Assembly: GCF_020731415.2 (NCBI RefSeq)
Contig: NZ_CP088273.1
Location: 2,485,001 to 2,549,000, forward strand
Reading direction: 5' to 3'
Origin: Phyllobacterium sp. T1293
GTDB taxonomy: Bacteria; Pseudomonadota; Alphaproteobacteria; Rhizobiales; Rhizobiaceae
Length of the DNA: 64,000 nt
Made by a program: the position numbers and the translations under genes. The notes under the pieces were generated by a model that did not search any database, was not told where the DNA came from, and was given only the letters and a program-made list of their open reading frames with translations. This document shows, in pieces, positions 18,149-26,722 of this stretch; position 1 is the stretch's first letter; each line of letters starts with the position of its first letter.

Positions 18149-19075
18149 ATGTTGATCCGTGTCGGATATGAAATTGCTATCAAGTGCAACGAACCAACGC
18201 CGATGACGACCTATCTCAATCTGGAGGCGGGACGCGTTTCCGACATTGTTTGCGAGAGGGGGCCGTCGGCGTCGCCTACGGTTAAACTCGAGAATTTTCA
18301 CGACCTTTTCGGCAATAGCTGCCTGCGTCTTCTGGCTCCGGCGGGCAATCTTTCATTGAAATATGATGCTGTAGTAGAGGATGACGGGCTGCCTGATCCC
18401 ATTGACGAAAACGCACGGGAACTAACCGTCGACAAGCTGCCGACCGAGTGTCTCGCCTTCCTGTCCGCCAGCCGCTATTGCGAAACGGATGAGCTGAGCA
18501 ATCTGGCATGGAGCCTGTTCGGCAATGTCAAGCCAGGCTGGTCGCGGGTTCAGGCCATCTGCGATTACGTCAACCAGCGGCTGACTTTCAGCTATGGTTT
18601 TGCCCGTGCCACGCGGACTGCAGCACAGGCCCATGAGGAGCGCGTTGGCGTATGCCGGGATTTCGCGCATCTGGCTGTTGCTTTCTGCCGTTGCATGAAT
18701 ATCCCAGCGCGATACGTCAATGGATATATGGGTGATATCGGCATTCCTGCCGATCCCGCGCCGATGGATTTCAACGCGTGGTTCGAGGTCTATCTCGGAG
18801 ATCAGTGGCACACATTCGACGCCCGCCACAACACGCGGCGTATCGGACGCATTGTCGTGGCGCGCGGACGCGATGCGGCTGATATTCCGCTCATCCACAC
18901 ATTCGGGCCGCACGAGCTGACAAACTTCAAGGTCTGGACCTTTGAGGAGACTGATCCGTCTTTTTCCAACCGGCAATTCGAAAAAATATCTCTGGTGACA
19001 CCCTGGTTCAGTCAGCGGTGGTCCCGTCTTTCCCGGCATATTCAGGCAAGAACGGATGCTGAAAGCAGTTTGTAG
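18149..19075 (+). CDS. Transglutaminase-like domain protein
   Basis: A 308-residue cytosolic protein. The start is the ATG at 18149, after AAAAGGA. An N-terminal beta region (residues 1-100, the bacterial transglutaminase-like N-terminal domain) is followed by the papain-like transglutaminase core. That core holds the cysteine motif GVCRDFAHLA (Cys169) and the aspartate region TFDARHN (Asp224). The residue that is normally His in the HAW(V/F)E motif is Asn209 here (MDFNAWFEVYL, codon AAC). Either this subfamily uses another residue or the protein is not a classical transamidase or protease. Relatives in rhizobia often sit with circularly permuted ATP-grasp and alpha-E genes, which are absent here. 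Confidence 0.8.
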   Translation: MLIRVGYEIAIKCNEPTPMTTYLNLEAGRVSDIVCERGPSASPTVKLENFHDLFGNSCLRLLAPAGNLSLKYDAVVEDDGLPDPIDENARELTVDKLPTECLAFLSASRYCETDELSNLAWSLFGNVKPGWSRVQAICDYVNQRLTFSYGFARATRTAAQAHEERVGVCRDFAHLAVAFCRCMNIPARYVNGYMGDIGIPADPAPMDFNAWFEVYLGDQWHTFDARHNTRRIGRIVVARGRDAADIPLIHTFGPHELTNFKVWTFEETDPSFSNRQFEKISLVTPWFSQRWSRLSRHIQARTDAESSL

Positions 19076-19287
19076 CGATGGCTCGAATCACCCATCCATA
19101 AAAGGGCAAAGCCGGCTCATATTCCCTGTCCGGATTTGCCATATTCCGATAGGTACGTCGGCAGTTTGCAGTGCGGTAAGTTCTTCCAAAACAGCAGGAA
19201 ATCGTTTCGAATTGCCATGCCACATTTGAGCGACTAGCCTTTTCCTGTCGCGGGATTTTCATTCGATTCAGGGAAGGAATACTCCCC

Positions 19288-19554
19288 ATGTCTTTCGCAA
19301 ATCCACCGGAAACGACCTATTCGCAGGATGATTGGGACCTGATGCAGGCGGCCTATGACAAGGCGGCGGCGACACTCCTCGTGAAATCCAGCACGAACGA
19401 GGAAGCGAAAATTATCGCCGAAACCGTTATGACCGCATTCAATCGCGGCAATCGCAGTGTGAATTCCCTTGCTGCTCTGGCTGTCATCACGGCCGTCAAT
19501 GCCCACCCGGCCGTCAATGGAGCGGATGCTGAACCTGAGAAACGCTATGCGTGA
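19288..19554 (+). CDS. Small hypothetical protein
   Basis: An 88-residue, probably helical cytosolic protein. The ATG at 19288 follows AAGGAA with good spacing. Features: an N-terminal SQDDWDLMQAAYDKAAATLL, then EEAKIIAETVMTAFNRGNRSVNSLAALAVITAV. There are no cysteines, membrane spans or signal peptide. I do not recognise the family; the strong ribosome site and coding pattern make it a likely real gene. It lies between the transglutaminase-like gene and a small lipoprotein, all on the plus strand, with gaps of 98-212 bases. Confidence 0.6.
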   Translation: MSFANPPETTYSQDDWDLMQAAYDKAAATLLVKSSTNEEAKIIAETVMTAFNRGNRSVNSLAALAVITAVNAHPAVNGADAEPEKRYA

Positions 19555-19652
19555 TTGGCCTGTTTGATGATGGTCTATCGGGCATCACAACTTTGACTTT
19601 CATTCTGGTTTGCGGCAAAGCAGAGTTGTTGTCGTAATCTTGGGATTAAAGA

Positions 19653-19844
19653 ATGAAGTACGTGGCGGTTGTAACTCTTTTATCAAGCCTGGCTTTGAGT
19701 GCTTGTGGATCGACCTATGCAAGCTGGACCCCGCGCTCGTCCGAGATAACAGATTCAAGCCCTACTGAGTGTCAGCGTGGTATTGGTGTTTGTCCGGGAC
19801 GTTATGGTCGCGGTGAACAGATGCGCCACGGCAGAGACGGCTAA
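19653..19844 (+). CDS. Small lipoprotein
   Basis: A 63-residue protein with a lipoprotein signal: MKYVAVVTLLSSLALSAC carries the lipobox LSAC with the lipidated Cys at residue 18. The mature part is about 45 residues, with two further cysteines (TECQRGIGVCPGR) that may form a disulfide. The function is unknown. It ends 14 bases from the convergent binding-protein gene. Confidence 0.55.
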   Translation: MKYVAVVTLLSSLALSACGSTYASWTPRSSEITDSSPTECQRGIGVCPGRYGRGEQMRHGRDG

Positions 19845-19857
19845 ACGCGAAGTCCGT

Positions 19858-20994
19858 TTATTGACTAAAACCAAGCCGGAATTGAGCATTCAGATCGTCA
19901 ATCACGCTTCCGGTGTTCTGCCAGCTCTGCAACCCCTGATTGATCCTATCCGATGCTGATTGCTGAAACGCCATATAGCCATTGTGACGTGGACGCACCC
20001 AGGCAGCCTCAAGCGTCATGCGTGTTGCTACATAGAAATCTGACGTGGCAGCGTTGACCGCTTCATCTTCCCACGCATCAGCATGTCCGGGCTGACCGCC
20101 AGCCTCCGCATAAAGGCCACGTTGTATATCGCCGCTGGCTATCCAGTAGGCAAAATCAATGGCCTTTGCGCGATGTGCTGAAAATGCCGAGACGGTAATA
20201 CCTGTTCCACCAAGTGCTGACCCGATCGGGCCATTTTCACCCGCAGCAGGAATATCGGCAAAAGCAACGAGATTGGGCCGGAAGCCTTTGATCGCATAAT
20301 TGACGTAGCCATAAATCAGGGGCGCGCAGGCGATTTGTGATCCGCTCTCAGCCATTCGTTCAAGCACAGCAATCGGGTCCATCTCAAAACGGGCTGGATC
20401 AACAAGCGCACTGATCTCGCGCATCATTTCCAGAACACGCATACCGTGCTCCCGATTGATCAATTCGCCCGATGCCGTTGCGCAGGGAGTGCCGAGATTT
20501 CCGCACAGAGTATAGAACGTCATGAGGGAATGCGGTGGCCTGAGCGGAAGAAGAACCCTGCCCTCTCTGGCAAGGACCAACATCTCGTCCCAAGTTTTTG
20601 GTGATTGCTTCAGAAGATCGGGCCGCCACGCACAGACCTGCGTTGCCGTATCAACGGGAAAGGCCCATTGATGACCTTGCCAATGATAACTCGGATAAGA
20701 TTGCCCGACGCTGCCTTTACTCAGGCCGTCGCGTTCAATCTCCCGACCGGGAACATCGAGCGGAGCAAGACAATGCTCAGCCGTGATCTGCCCGACATGC
20801 GGATGATCAATCACGATCAGATCATAGCTGCGCGCCAGTTCCTCCACGGGAAACGATTCAAAATCCTGAAGCGAACGCTTATCCCATTCGATGGCCACTC
20901 CGGTCTTCTCAAACCAAAGTCTGGAACAGGCAACCATGGGATCGTAGCCACGCGGGTGGCTCCACGTCATCCCCTTCAATGTGATCTTGCTCAC
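19858..20994 (-). CDS. Substrate-binding-protein-like protein without signal peptide
   Basis: A 378-residue protein with the sequence style of type 1 (carbohydrate-type) ABC substrate-binding proteins: [72 protein letters not shown]. It begins [16 protein letters not shown] with no hydrophobic export signal, and it overlaps the upstream CoA-transferase gene by four bases. It should therefore be made and stay in the cytosol. No ABC permease or ATPase gene is nearby. It may bind a pathway intermediate or act as a sensor, but this is inference. The operon contains a MaoC-like hydratase and a class III CoA-transferase. Confidence 0.75.
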   Translation of the reverse strand: MSKITLKGMTWSHPRGYDPMVACSRLWFEKTGVAIEWDKRSLQDFESFPVEELARSYDLIVIDHPHVGQITAEHCLAPLDVPGREIERDGLSKGSVGQSYPSYHWQGHQWAFPVDTATQVCAWRPDLLKQSPKTWDEMLVLAREGRVLLPLRPPHSLMTFYTLCGNLGTPCATASGELINREHGMRVLEMMREISALVDPARFEMDPIAVLERMAESGSQIACAPLIYGYVNYAIKGFRPNLVAFADIPAAGENGPIGSALGGTGITVSAFSAHRAKAIDFAYWIASGDIQRGLYAEAGGQPGHADAWEDEAVNAATSDFYVATRMTLEAAWVRPRHNGYMAFQQSASDRINQGLQSWQNTGSVIDDLNAQFRLGFSQ

Positions 20995-22154
20995 AGGCCG
21001 AACTCCCTGCGGATCGCCTCGCTATGTTCGCCGATCCGCGGCGCTGCCCGGTCGGACTTTGCCCGTTTGCCGTTGACCCGGATGGGCGAGCGCGTGGTGA
21101 GAATGGAGACATCGTCCTCCCGTTCGACAGTCTGCAGCATGTCGAGAACCTTGAAACCCTCACTCGCCATCAGTTCTTCCCAGTTCAGTACTTTCGCGCA
21201 CCAGATATCGGCGGGCTCAAGTATAGCAAGCCAGTGATCCGTATCCTCACTTGCAAGTTTGTCGGCGATGATCCGCTTGATTTCATCACGGGCGGTAAAC
21301 CAGCTGGCGGGTGTATCGCGATAAGGCGCGAGTTCATCCAGTCCCAGAAGGTCAGCAAGTTTCGGCAGGGGTGTCATGGCAAGGGCAAGGTAATTGTCCT
21401 TGGTCGGATAGACGCCATAAGGTGCCGAGAGATAGGCATGGGCGCTACGGAAATCCGAGCGCTTGGGCAGACGGCGGCCATCATTGAGATGCGTGGTCAA
21501 CACTTCAAACTGGAAATCAATGAGAGACTCGAGCAGGCTTGTTTCAATATGACTGCCGGTGCCGCTGATGCCACGTCTTACCAGCGCAGCCAGAATACCC
21601 TGAACCGTTGCCGCACCCGCCAGCATATCGGCCACAGCAAGCCCGAAAGGTACTGGCCCCTGACTTTCATCGCCATTCAGCCACATCAGGCCTGATCGTG
21701 ATTGCGCCAGCAAATCCTGACCCGGACGCCCGACCCACGGACCCTCCTCGCCATAGCCGCTAATACCGGCATAGACGAGACGCGGGTTGATCGCCTTAAC
21801 AGCTTCATAATCGAGGCCCAGACGCTTGATGACACCGGGACGGAAGTTCTGAATGAGAACATCAGCTTTCCCGAGAAGTGTCCGTAATGAGGCGAGATCG
21901 CTTTCGCTTTTCAGATCGATCGCCAGACTTTCCTTGGCGCGATTGATCGCGTGGAAAATGGTCGAGTCGCCGCCGATTTCCGTATCGCTCAGATAAAGCC
22001 TGCGGGAAAGATCGCCCCCATCGGGTCGCTCGATCTTGATAACCCGCGCGCCCAGATCCATCAGGCGCAGCGACGCATAGGGCCCTGACAGGAACTGGCT
22101 CATATCAACGACGAGCAGGCCGGTAAGCGGCAGATCAGCATTATCCGTGGTCAT
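20991..22154 (-). CDS. Class III (CaiB/BaiF family) CoA-transferase
   Basis: A 387-residue enzyme that moves CoA between carboxylic acids in the cytosol. The family's catalytic aspartate is Asp147, in [16 protein letters not shown]. Other hallmarks are [35 protein letters not shown] at the N-terminus (Rossmann half) and the two-domain interlocked layout. It begins at 22154, one base overlapping the end of the MaoC-like gene, and it overlaps the downstream binding-protein-like gene by four bases, so the three are translationally coupled. The combination suggests activation and hydration of a dicarboxylic or branched acid; the substrate is not identifiable. Confidence 0.88.
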   Translation of the reverse strand: MTTDNADLPLTGLLVVDMSQFLSGPYASLRLMDLGARVIKIERPDGGDLSRRLYLSDTEIGGDSTIFHAINRAKESLAIDLKSESDLASLRTLLGKADVLIQNFRPGVIKRLGLDYEAVKAINPRLVYAGISGYGEEGPWVGRPGQDLLAQSRSGLMWLNGDESQGPVPFGLAVADMLAGAATVQGILAALVRRGISGTGSHIETSLLESLIDFQFEVLTTHLNDGRRLPKRSDFRSAHAYLSAPYGVYPTKDNYLALAMTPLPKLADLLGLDELAPYRDTPASWFTARDEIKRIIADKLASEDTDHWLAILEPADIWCAKVLNWEELMASEGFKVLDMLQTVEREDDVSILTTRSPIRVNGKRAKSDRAAPRIGEHSEAIRREFGL

Positions 22155-22705
22155 TATTTCTCGGTCTTTCCAATAAAATCGGCGGGGTTCTGGTATTTCA
22201 CCGTTTGCAGATGCTCACAGTAGAGAACGAGTTCGCCCTCGTTCTTGAACACCTCGTAGCTCGCGCGGATCAGGCCCAATTCCTTGTAGCGCGGGCGCTT
22301 GTCCAGATTGGTGCGGATTGTATAAATCGTGTCATTCAGAAAGACCGGCTTAATGAACCGCAGCTTGTCATAGCCATAGGAAAAAGCATTGACGCAATTG
22401 GTTGCGACGAGTCCGAGACCAGCGGAAAAGACAAAGGCCCCGGCAACGAGCCGCCTGCCGAAAATGCCCTCGCTTTCCGCAAACATCTGGTCCTGCACAT
22501 AGGGGTGGATGTCAGTGACCAGTGTATTGAAGAGATGGCTGTCGCTTTCGGAAATCGTCCGGCGCAGCGAGCGGATTTTTTGCCCAACGGGCCAATCCTC
22601 ATAGAACCAGTTTTCGGCATTCCAGACCGGCAGTGCCGCATGGTCGGCTGGCATGTTCTTTGGCTGTGTCGAGGACACGCCGACTGTGGGCGCAAAATCA
22701 CTCAC
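22154..22705 (-). CDS. MaoC-like (hotdog fold) hydratase/dehydratase
   Basis: A 183-residue protein. I chose the GTG at 22705 because AAGG sits seven bases upstream; a GTG 18 bases further upstream has less support. The hotdog core starts near residue 35 ([22 protein letters not shown]). The hydratase region reads [30 protein letters not shown], with Asp and His at the expected active-site spacing. Such enzymes add or remove water from enoyl-CoA thioesters, which fits the adjacent CoA-transferase. A short reading frame with a very strong ribosome site overlaps its start (22698-22757). A palindromic operator candidate lies upstream at 22783-22801. Confidence 0.85.
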   Translation of the reverse strand: MSDFAPTVGVSSTQPKNMPADHAALPVWNAENWFYEDWPVGQKIRSLRRTISESDSHLFNTLVTDIHPYVQDQMFAESEGIFGRRLVAGAFVFSAGLGLVATNCVNAFSYGYDKLRFIKPVFLNDTIYTIRTNLDKRPRYKELGLIRASYEVFKNEGELVLYCEHLQTVKYQNPADFIGKTEK

Positions 22706-22757
22706 AGCTGCACCTTGAAGCACATTTCAGGCTTTCAGGAATGGACTGGCGTCCCAT
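22698..22757 (-). CDS. Possible 19-codon leader peptide upstream of the MaoC-like gene
   Basis: The ATG at 22757 follows GAGGAGGA with about eight bases spacing, the strongest ribosome site in this operon. It encodes [19 protein letters not shown], and its TGA lies inside the start region of the MaoC-like gene. Translation of this peptide would bring ribosomes to the GTG of the hydratase. It could instead be the relic of an older start disrupted by a frameshift. No homology is claimed. Confidence 0.35.
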   Translation of the reverse strand: MGRQSIPESLKCASRCSCE

Positions 22758-22782
22758 AGTGCGATCCTCCTCAATCTTCTTT

Positions 22783-22801
22783 TGTGAATAATATTTTCAC
22801 A
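22783..22801. promoter_or_regulatory. Palindromic operator candidate upstream of the CoA-transferase operon
   Basis: TGTGAA (22783-22788) and TTCACA (22796-22801) are exact inverted repeats around an AT-rich seven-base centre (TAATATT). The site lies about 26 bases upstream of the putative leader peptide start and resembles a CRP/FNR- or GntR-type half-site arrangement. No regulator gene is adjacent. Confidence 0.45.
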
Positions 22802-22853
22802 TATGGGTATTTCTGACAAGCCATAAATGAAGAGAAAAAGCTGCTGCAATGCA

Positions 22854-22896
22854 AAAAGCCCGATGAGCGGACATTTGGTCCAGCCATCGGGCTTTT
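22854..22896 (-). terminator. Intrinsic terminator of the glutathionyl-hydroquinone reductase gene
   Basis: AAAAGCCCGATG (22854-22865) and CATCGGGCTTTT (22885-22896) form a perfect 12-bp stem. On the minus strand the stem ends in a run of five Ts. It is 25 bases beyond the stop of the gene ending at 22922. The symmetry would allow activity in both directions. Confidence 0.85.
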
Positions 22897-22921
22897 GGTT
22901 CAGAACGGTGGAATTCGACGC

Positions 22922-23920
22922 TTAGCGCAGGACGATGCCTTTGCCGGTCAGGCGCTCCCGGTCATGCGGCCGATCAAAGTCGATCATTGGCCCAGCCGGG
23001 ACGATGCCGGTCGGATTGACCGAGGCGATGGAATAATAGCCTGTCTTGATGTGATCGATCTTCACTGTCTCGCGGACATTTTCAAACTGATAGAGTTCGC
23101 GCAGATAATTGGATAATTGGTGATAATCTTCCAACCTACGGATGTTGCATTTAAAGACGCCATTATAAGCAGCATCAAACCGGACCAGTGTCACAAACAG
23201 ACGCCAATCCGCCTCGGTTAAATATTGCCCTGCCAGATAGCGATGATCGGCGAGATGTGCTTCCACACGATCAAGCGCGGCAAAGACATCCCTCACCGCT
23301 TCGTCGTAGCTTTCTTGTGTCTTGGCAAACCCGGCACGGTAAACGCCATTGTTGATATCGTCATAGATAAGCGCGTTCCACCGTTCGATCTCCGGCTGCA
23401 GCCTCTCCGGATAGAAATCCCTGCGATCACCGGTCAGCCCATCGAATGCGGAATTCAGGATACGGATGATATCAGCCGACTCATTGTTGACGATCTGCCC
23501 CTCCTGACGATCCCAAAGCACTGGAACAGAAACCTTGCCTGTGTAAGTGGGCAGGCCAGCCGTATAGAGTTGGTGCAGGTAATGGATCGGCGGTGCCTTT
23601 GACCCCGCATCGACAAGATTGGTGTATGTCCAGCCATTTTCCCCGAGGGCAGGCTCAGCCACGGCAATGCCGATGATGTTTTCCAGCCCCTTGAGGTGGC
23701 GAAAGATCAGCGTGCGGGATGCCCAGGGGCAGAGGTAGGACACAAAAAGCTGATAACGACCGGCCTCTGCCTTGAATGTGGGAGTGCCCTCTTTGTCGAG
23801 CACGCCATCTGGCGTAATCCAGTTGCGGAACCGGGTCGGCTCGCGATGGAATGCCCCATCCTTCATCTCACTGGCGGCAACGTCACCTTTGATCCACTGT
23901 CCATTCACGAGGGCTGGCAT
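22922..23920 (-). CDS. Glutathionyl-hydroquinone reductase (omega-like glutathione transferase, YqjG/PcpF family)
   Basis: A 332-residue cytosolic enzyme that reduces glutathionyl-hydroquinones to hydroquinones and free glutathione derivatives. The catalytic cysteine motif CPWAS (Cys64) marks the Xi-class family. The typical segments follow: WIT.DG near 34, SVPVLWD...VNNESADIIRIL (glutathione-binding ESA/D motif, about 145-165), and the C-terminal all-helical domain with RLFVTLVRFDAAYNGVFKCN. The start ATG at 23920 has AGGA nine bases upstream; an upstream ATG at 23977 would add an unlikely polar leader. The length matches the family. It is a single gene followed by a strong terminator. Confidence 0.88.
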   Translation of the reverse strand: MPALVNGQWIKGDVAASEMKDGAFHREPTRFRNWITPDGVLDKEGTPTFKAEAGRYQLFVSYLCPWASRTLIFRHLKGLENIIGIAVAEPALGENGWTYTNLVDAGSKAPPIHYLHQLYTAGLPTYTGKVSVPVLWDRQEGQIVNNESADIIRILNSAFDGLTGDRRDFYPERLQPEIERWNALIYDDINNGVYRAGFAKTQESYDEAVRDVFAALDRVEAHLADHRYLAGQYLTEADWRLFVTLVRFDAAYNGVFKCNIRRLEDYHQLSNYLRELYQFENVRETVKIDHIKTGYYSIASVNPTGIVPAGPMIDFDRPHDRERLTGKGIVLR

Positions 23921-23965
23921 ATGCTTATTTCCTGACGATTTCGATTGCGCGTCAGGATCGCATTT

Positions 23966-23991
23966 CATGGGCGGCATTCATACCGCCCATG
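23966..23991. terminator. Hairpin between ilvD and the glutathionyl-hydroquinone reductase gene
   Basis: CATGGGCGG (23966-23974) pairs perfectly with CCGCCCATG (23983-23991) over an eight-base loop, 22 bases beyond the ilvD stop codon. The following T tract is present only on the plus strand (CTTTTG), so as a terminator for minus-strand ilvD it is weak. It may instead stabilise the mRNA. Confidence 0.4.
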
Positions 23992-24013
23992 CTTTTGACA
24001 GACTGTTCTCAAT

Positions 24014-25687
24014 CTAACCCGTGACAGCACCTTCGCTGGCGGATTTGGTGAGTTTGGCAAATTTTGCCAGAACGCCGCGCGTGTAGCGGGGCGCGGGCTG
24101 CTGCCAAGTCTTGCGGCGCTCGGCGAGTTCCGCATCGCTCACTTCGAGTTGCAGAAGCTGCTTGTGCGCATCAATGGTGATCATATCGCCTTCCTTGATC
24201 AGCGCTATCGCACCACCCTCGAAGGCCTCCGGTGTAACGTGGCCGACGACCATGCCCCAGGTGCCGCCGGAAAACCGGCCATCAGTGATCAGCCCGACGC
24301 TCTCACCAAGACCACGCCCGATAATCGCCGATGTCGGAGCCAGCATCTCAGGCATTCCGGGACCACCCTTCGGCCCGAGATAGCGCAAAACGACCACATC
24401 ACCGGGCCTGATCTTGTCCGACAGAATGGCATCCATCGCCGATTGCTCGTCATCAAACACCCGTGCCGGGCCCTGAATAACAGGGTTCTTCAGACCGGTA
24501 ATCTTGGCGACAGCACCCTCTGTTGCCAGATTACCCCTAAGGATCGCCAGATGCCCTTCCTTATAGAGCGCCTTGTCGATGGTCCGGATGATATTCTGAT
24601 CAGCAGGTGGTGCATCTGGAACGTGAGCCAGTTCCTCGGCGATGGTGCGGCCTGTGATTGTCAGGCAATCGCCATGCAACAGTCCGGCATTGAGCAGAAT
24701 TTTCAAAACCTGCGGAATGCCGCCAACCTGATGCAGATCAACAGCCATATATTGGCCTGATGGCCGAAGATTGCAGATAACCGGCACCTTGCGGCGGACG
24801 CGTTCGAAATCATCCAGCGTCCATTCGACCTCAGCCGCATGGGCAATGGCGAGGAAATGCAGAACGCCATTGGTCGATCCGCCCGTCGCCATGATCAGCG
24901 ACACGGCGTTTTCGATGGATTTGCGGGTGATGATATCGCGCGGACGGATACCCCGGCGCACCGCCTCCACCAGAACGCGGGCGGACTCCGCGGTGCTGTC
25001 AACTTTTTCGCCATCCGGATTGGCCATGGTCGATGACGACATCAGGGACATACCCAACGCCTCGAACGAGGAACTCATCGTATTGGCCGTATACATGCCG
25101 CCGCAGGAGCCGGTGGATGGACAGGCATGCCGCTCAATGCCTTCAAAATCTTCCTGACTCATTTTTCCAGCCATGAAAGACCCGACCGCTTCAAAGGATG
25201 AAACGATGGAAAGGTCTTTGCCCTTCCATTTACCCGGCTTGATCGTGCCGCCATAAACATAGATTGCGGGAACATTGGTGCGGGCAATGGCGATCATACC
25301 ACCCGGCATATTCTTGTCGCAGCCGCCAAGCACCAGAACACCATCCATCCACTGACCGTTGACGCAGGTTTCGATGCAATCGGCGATGACCTCACGGGAA
25401 ATCAGCGAATATTTCATGCCTTCCGTGCCCATCGCCATGCCATCGGAAATGGTTGGCGTGCCAAAGATTTGCGGATTGCCGCCCGCTGCCTTAACCGCAG
25501 CAACCGCCGCATCAGCCAATGGCTGCAATCCGGCATTGCATGGCGTGATGGTCGAATGGCCGTTGGCAATGCCGATCATCGGCTTGTCAAAATCCGCCTT
25601 CTCATAACCCAGCGCATAATACATGGCGCGGTTGGGCGAGCGCGCTACGCCCTGTGTGATATGTTTCGACCGTTCATTGGCTGCCAT
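24014..25687 (-). CDS. ilvD: IlvD/Edd family dehydratase, probable dihydroxy-acid dehydratase
   Basis: A 557-residue iron-sulfur dehydratase. The cluster ligands are Cys50 (STITPC), Cys123 ([10 protein letters not shown], with the neighbouring Lys that is carbamylated in the family) and Cys195 ([16 protein letters not shown]). The usual role is 2,3-dihydroxy-isovalerate/methylvalerate dehydration in valine, isoleucine and leucine synthesis. This is the short form (about 557, like Bacillus IlvD) rather than the form of about 615 residues. A dedicated divergent LysR gene leaves open a sugar-acid dehydratase role. GGAGG lies seven bases before the ATG. The C-terminal active-site serine region ([16 protein letters not shown]) is intact. 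Confidence 0.88.
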   Translation of the reverse strand: MAANERSKHITQGVARSPNRAMYYALGYEKADFDKPMIGIANGHSTITPCNAGLQPLADAAVAAVKAAGGNPQIFGTPTISDGMAMGTEGMKYSLISREVIADCIETCVNGQWMDGVLVLGGCDKNMPGGMIAIARTNVPAIYVYGGTIKPGKWKGKDLSIVSSFEAVGSFMAGKMSQEDFEGIERHACPSTGSCGGMYTANTMSSSFEALGMSLMSSSTMANPDGEKVDSTAESARVLVEAVRRGIRPRDIITRKSIENAVSLIMATGGSTNGVLHFLAIAHAAEVEWTLDDFERVRRKVPVICNLRPSGQYMAVDLHQVGGIPQVLKILLNAGLLHGDCLTITGRTIAEELAHVPDAPPADQNIIRTIDKALYKEGHLAILRGNLATEGAVAKITGLKNPVIQGPARVFDDEQSAMDAILSDKIRPGDVVVLRYLGPKGGPGMPEMLAPTSAIIGRGLGESVGLITDGRFSGGTWGMVVGHVTPEAFEGGAIALIKEGDMITIDAHKQLLQLEVSDAELAERRKTWQQPAPRYTRGVLAKFAKLTKSASEGAVTG

Positions 25688-25813
25688 GGCTGTTCCTCCA
25701 CAAGGACATTTTGGTTCGAAGATCCGATTGCCTTTTGTTTAGAGCGTTTCCAAACAAGTGTGAAATATATAATTCATGCTTGATTAGGTCGTTTTCCATA
25801 TTACAAACGCGAT

Positions 25814-26722
25814 ATGGATCTGCGTCAGCTACGCTACTTTATCACTGTTGCCGAGGAACTGCATTTCGGCCGGGCTGCCGCACGACTGAACATGACCCAA
25901 CCGCCCCTCAGCCAGACTATTCTCGCACTCGAAGAAGAAATCGGTGTGGAACTGTTTGCACGCACCAAGCGCAGTGTTGTGCTGACACCAGCAGGTGCGC
26001 AATGGCTTGATCATGTGCAAAAAATTCTGGATGACGCGGCAGCATTGCCCAGCATCGCCCGGCAACTCGCGCAGGGAACATCCGGCACACTGAAGCTCAG
26101 CTTCGTCAGCACCGCCGATTACAGTCTGCTGCCAACGCTGCTCGGCCTCTACAAAGCCGATTATCCCGATGTGCAAATCACATTGCAGGAGGCAACGAGC
26201 GATCTCCAGATCGAAGCATTGTTGCAGGGCGATATTCATGCAGGTCTGATCATTCCGCCGCAGGCGACGCTTCACGCCTCACTGTCCTATCTGCCGCTGC
26301 TTCAGGAAGAGCTTGTGGCCGCCGTACCGGAGCAATGGTTGCTATCAGGAAGATTGAAAAGCCTGAATGGCAAACTGGACATTGCCACAGCCTTGTCGGA
26401 CCCCCTGATTATCTTTCCTCGCCGCAGCGCGCCAGCCTTTCACGATGTGATCACCGGCTATTATACGGCAAATGGCGCCGCTCCACTTATTGGGCAGGAA
26501 GCGATCCAGATGCAAACGATGATCAGCCTTGTCTCCGCTAGAATGGGGATCGCGCTGGTGCCGGCATCACTGCAAAATCTTGGCCGCACCGGTGTGCGCT
26601 ATCTGAAACTATCCGGCGAGCCGCCTGTGATTGAAACCGGGCTGATCTGGCGCAGGGATGATCCATCCCCTACCCTGAACCATCTGGTGGCTATCGCTGG
26701 GAAAATCAGCGAATTGCCTTGA
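25814..26722 (+). CDS. LysR family transcriptional regulator
   Basis: A 302-residue regulator. An N-terminal winged helix-turn-helix (MDLRQLRYFITVAEELHFGRAAARLNMTQPPLSQTILALEEEIGVELF) is followed by a two-lobed effector domain (about 92-295). The HFGRAA variant is typical of the CatR/BenM-like subgroup. It is divergent from ilvD across 126 bases, so it probably regulates that gene and itself; the effector may be an intermediate of the ilvD reaction. Its 3' end overlaps the convergent lytic transglycosylase gene by 17 bases. Confidence 0.9.
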   Translation: MDLRQLRYFITVAEELHFGRAAARLNMTQPPLSQTILALEEEIGVELFARTKRSVVLTPAGAQWLDHVQKILDDAAALPSIARQLAQGTSGTLKLSFVSTADYSLLPTLLGLYKADYPDVQITLQEATSDLQIEALLQGDIHAGLIIPPQATLHASLSYLPLLQEELVAAVPEQWLLSGRLKSLNGKLDIATALSDPLIIFPRRSAPAFHDVITGYYTANGAAPLIGQEAIQMQTMISLVSARMGIALVPASLQNLGRTGVRYLKLSGEPPVIETGLIWRRDDPSPTLNHLVAIAGKISELP

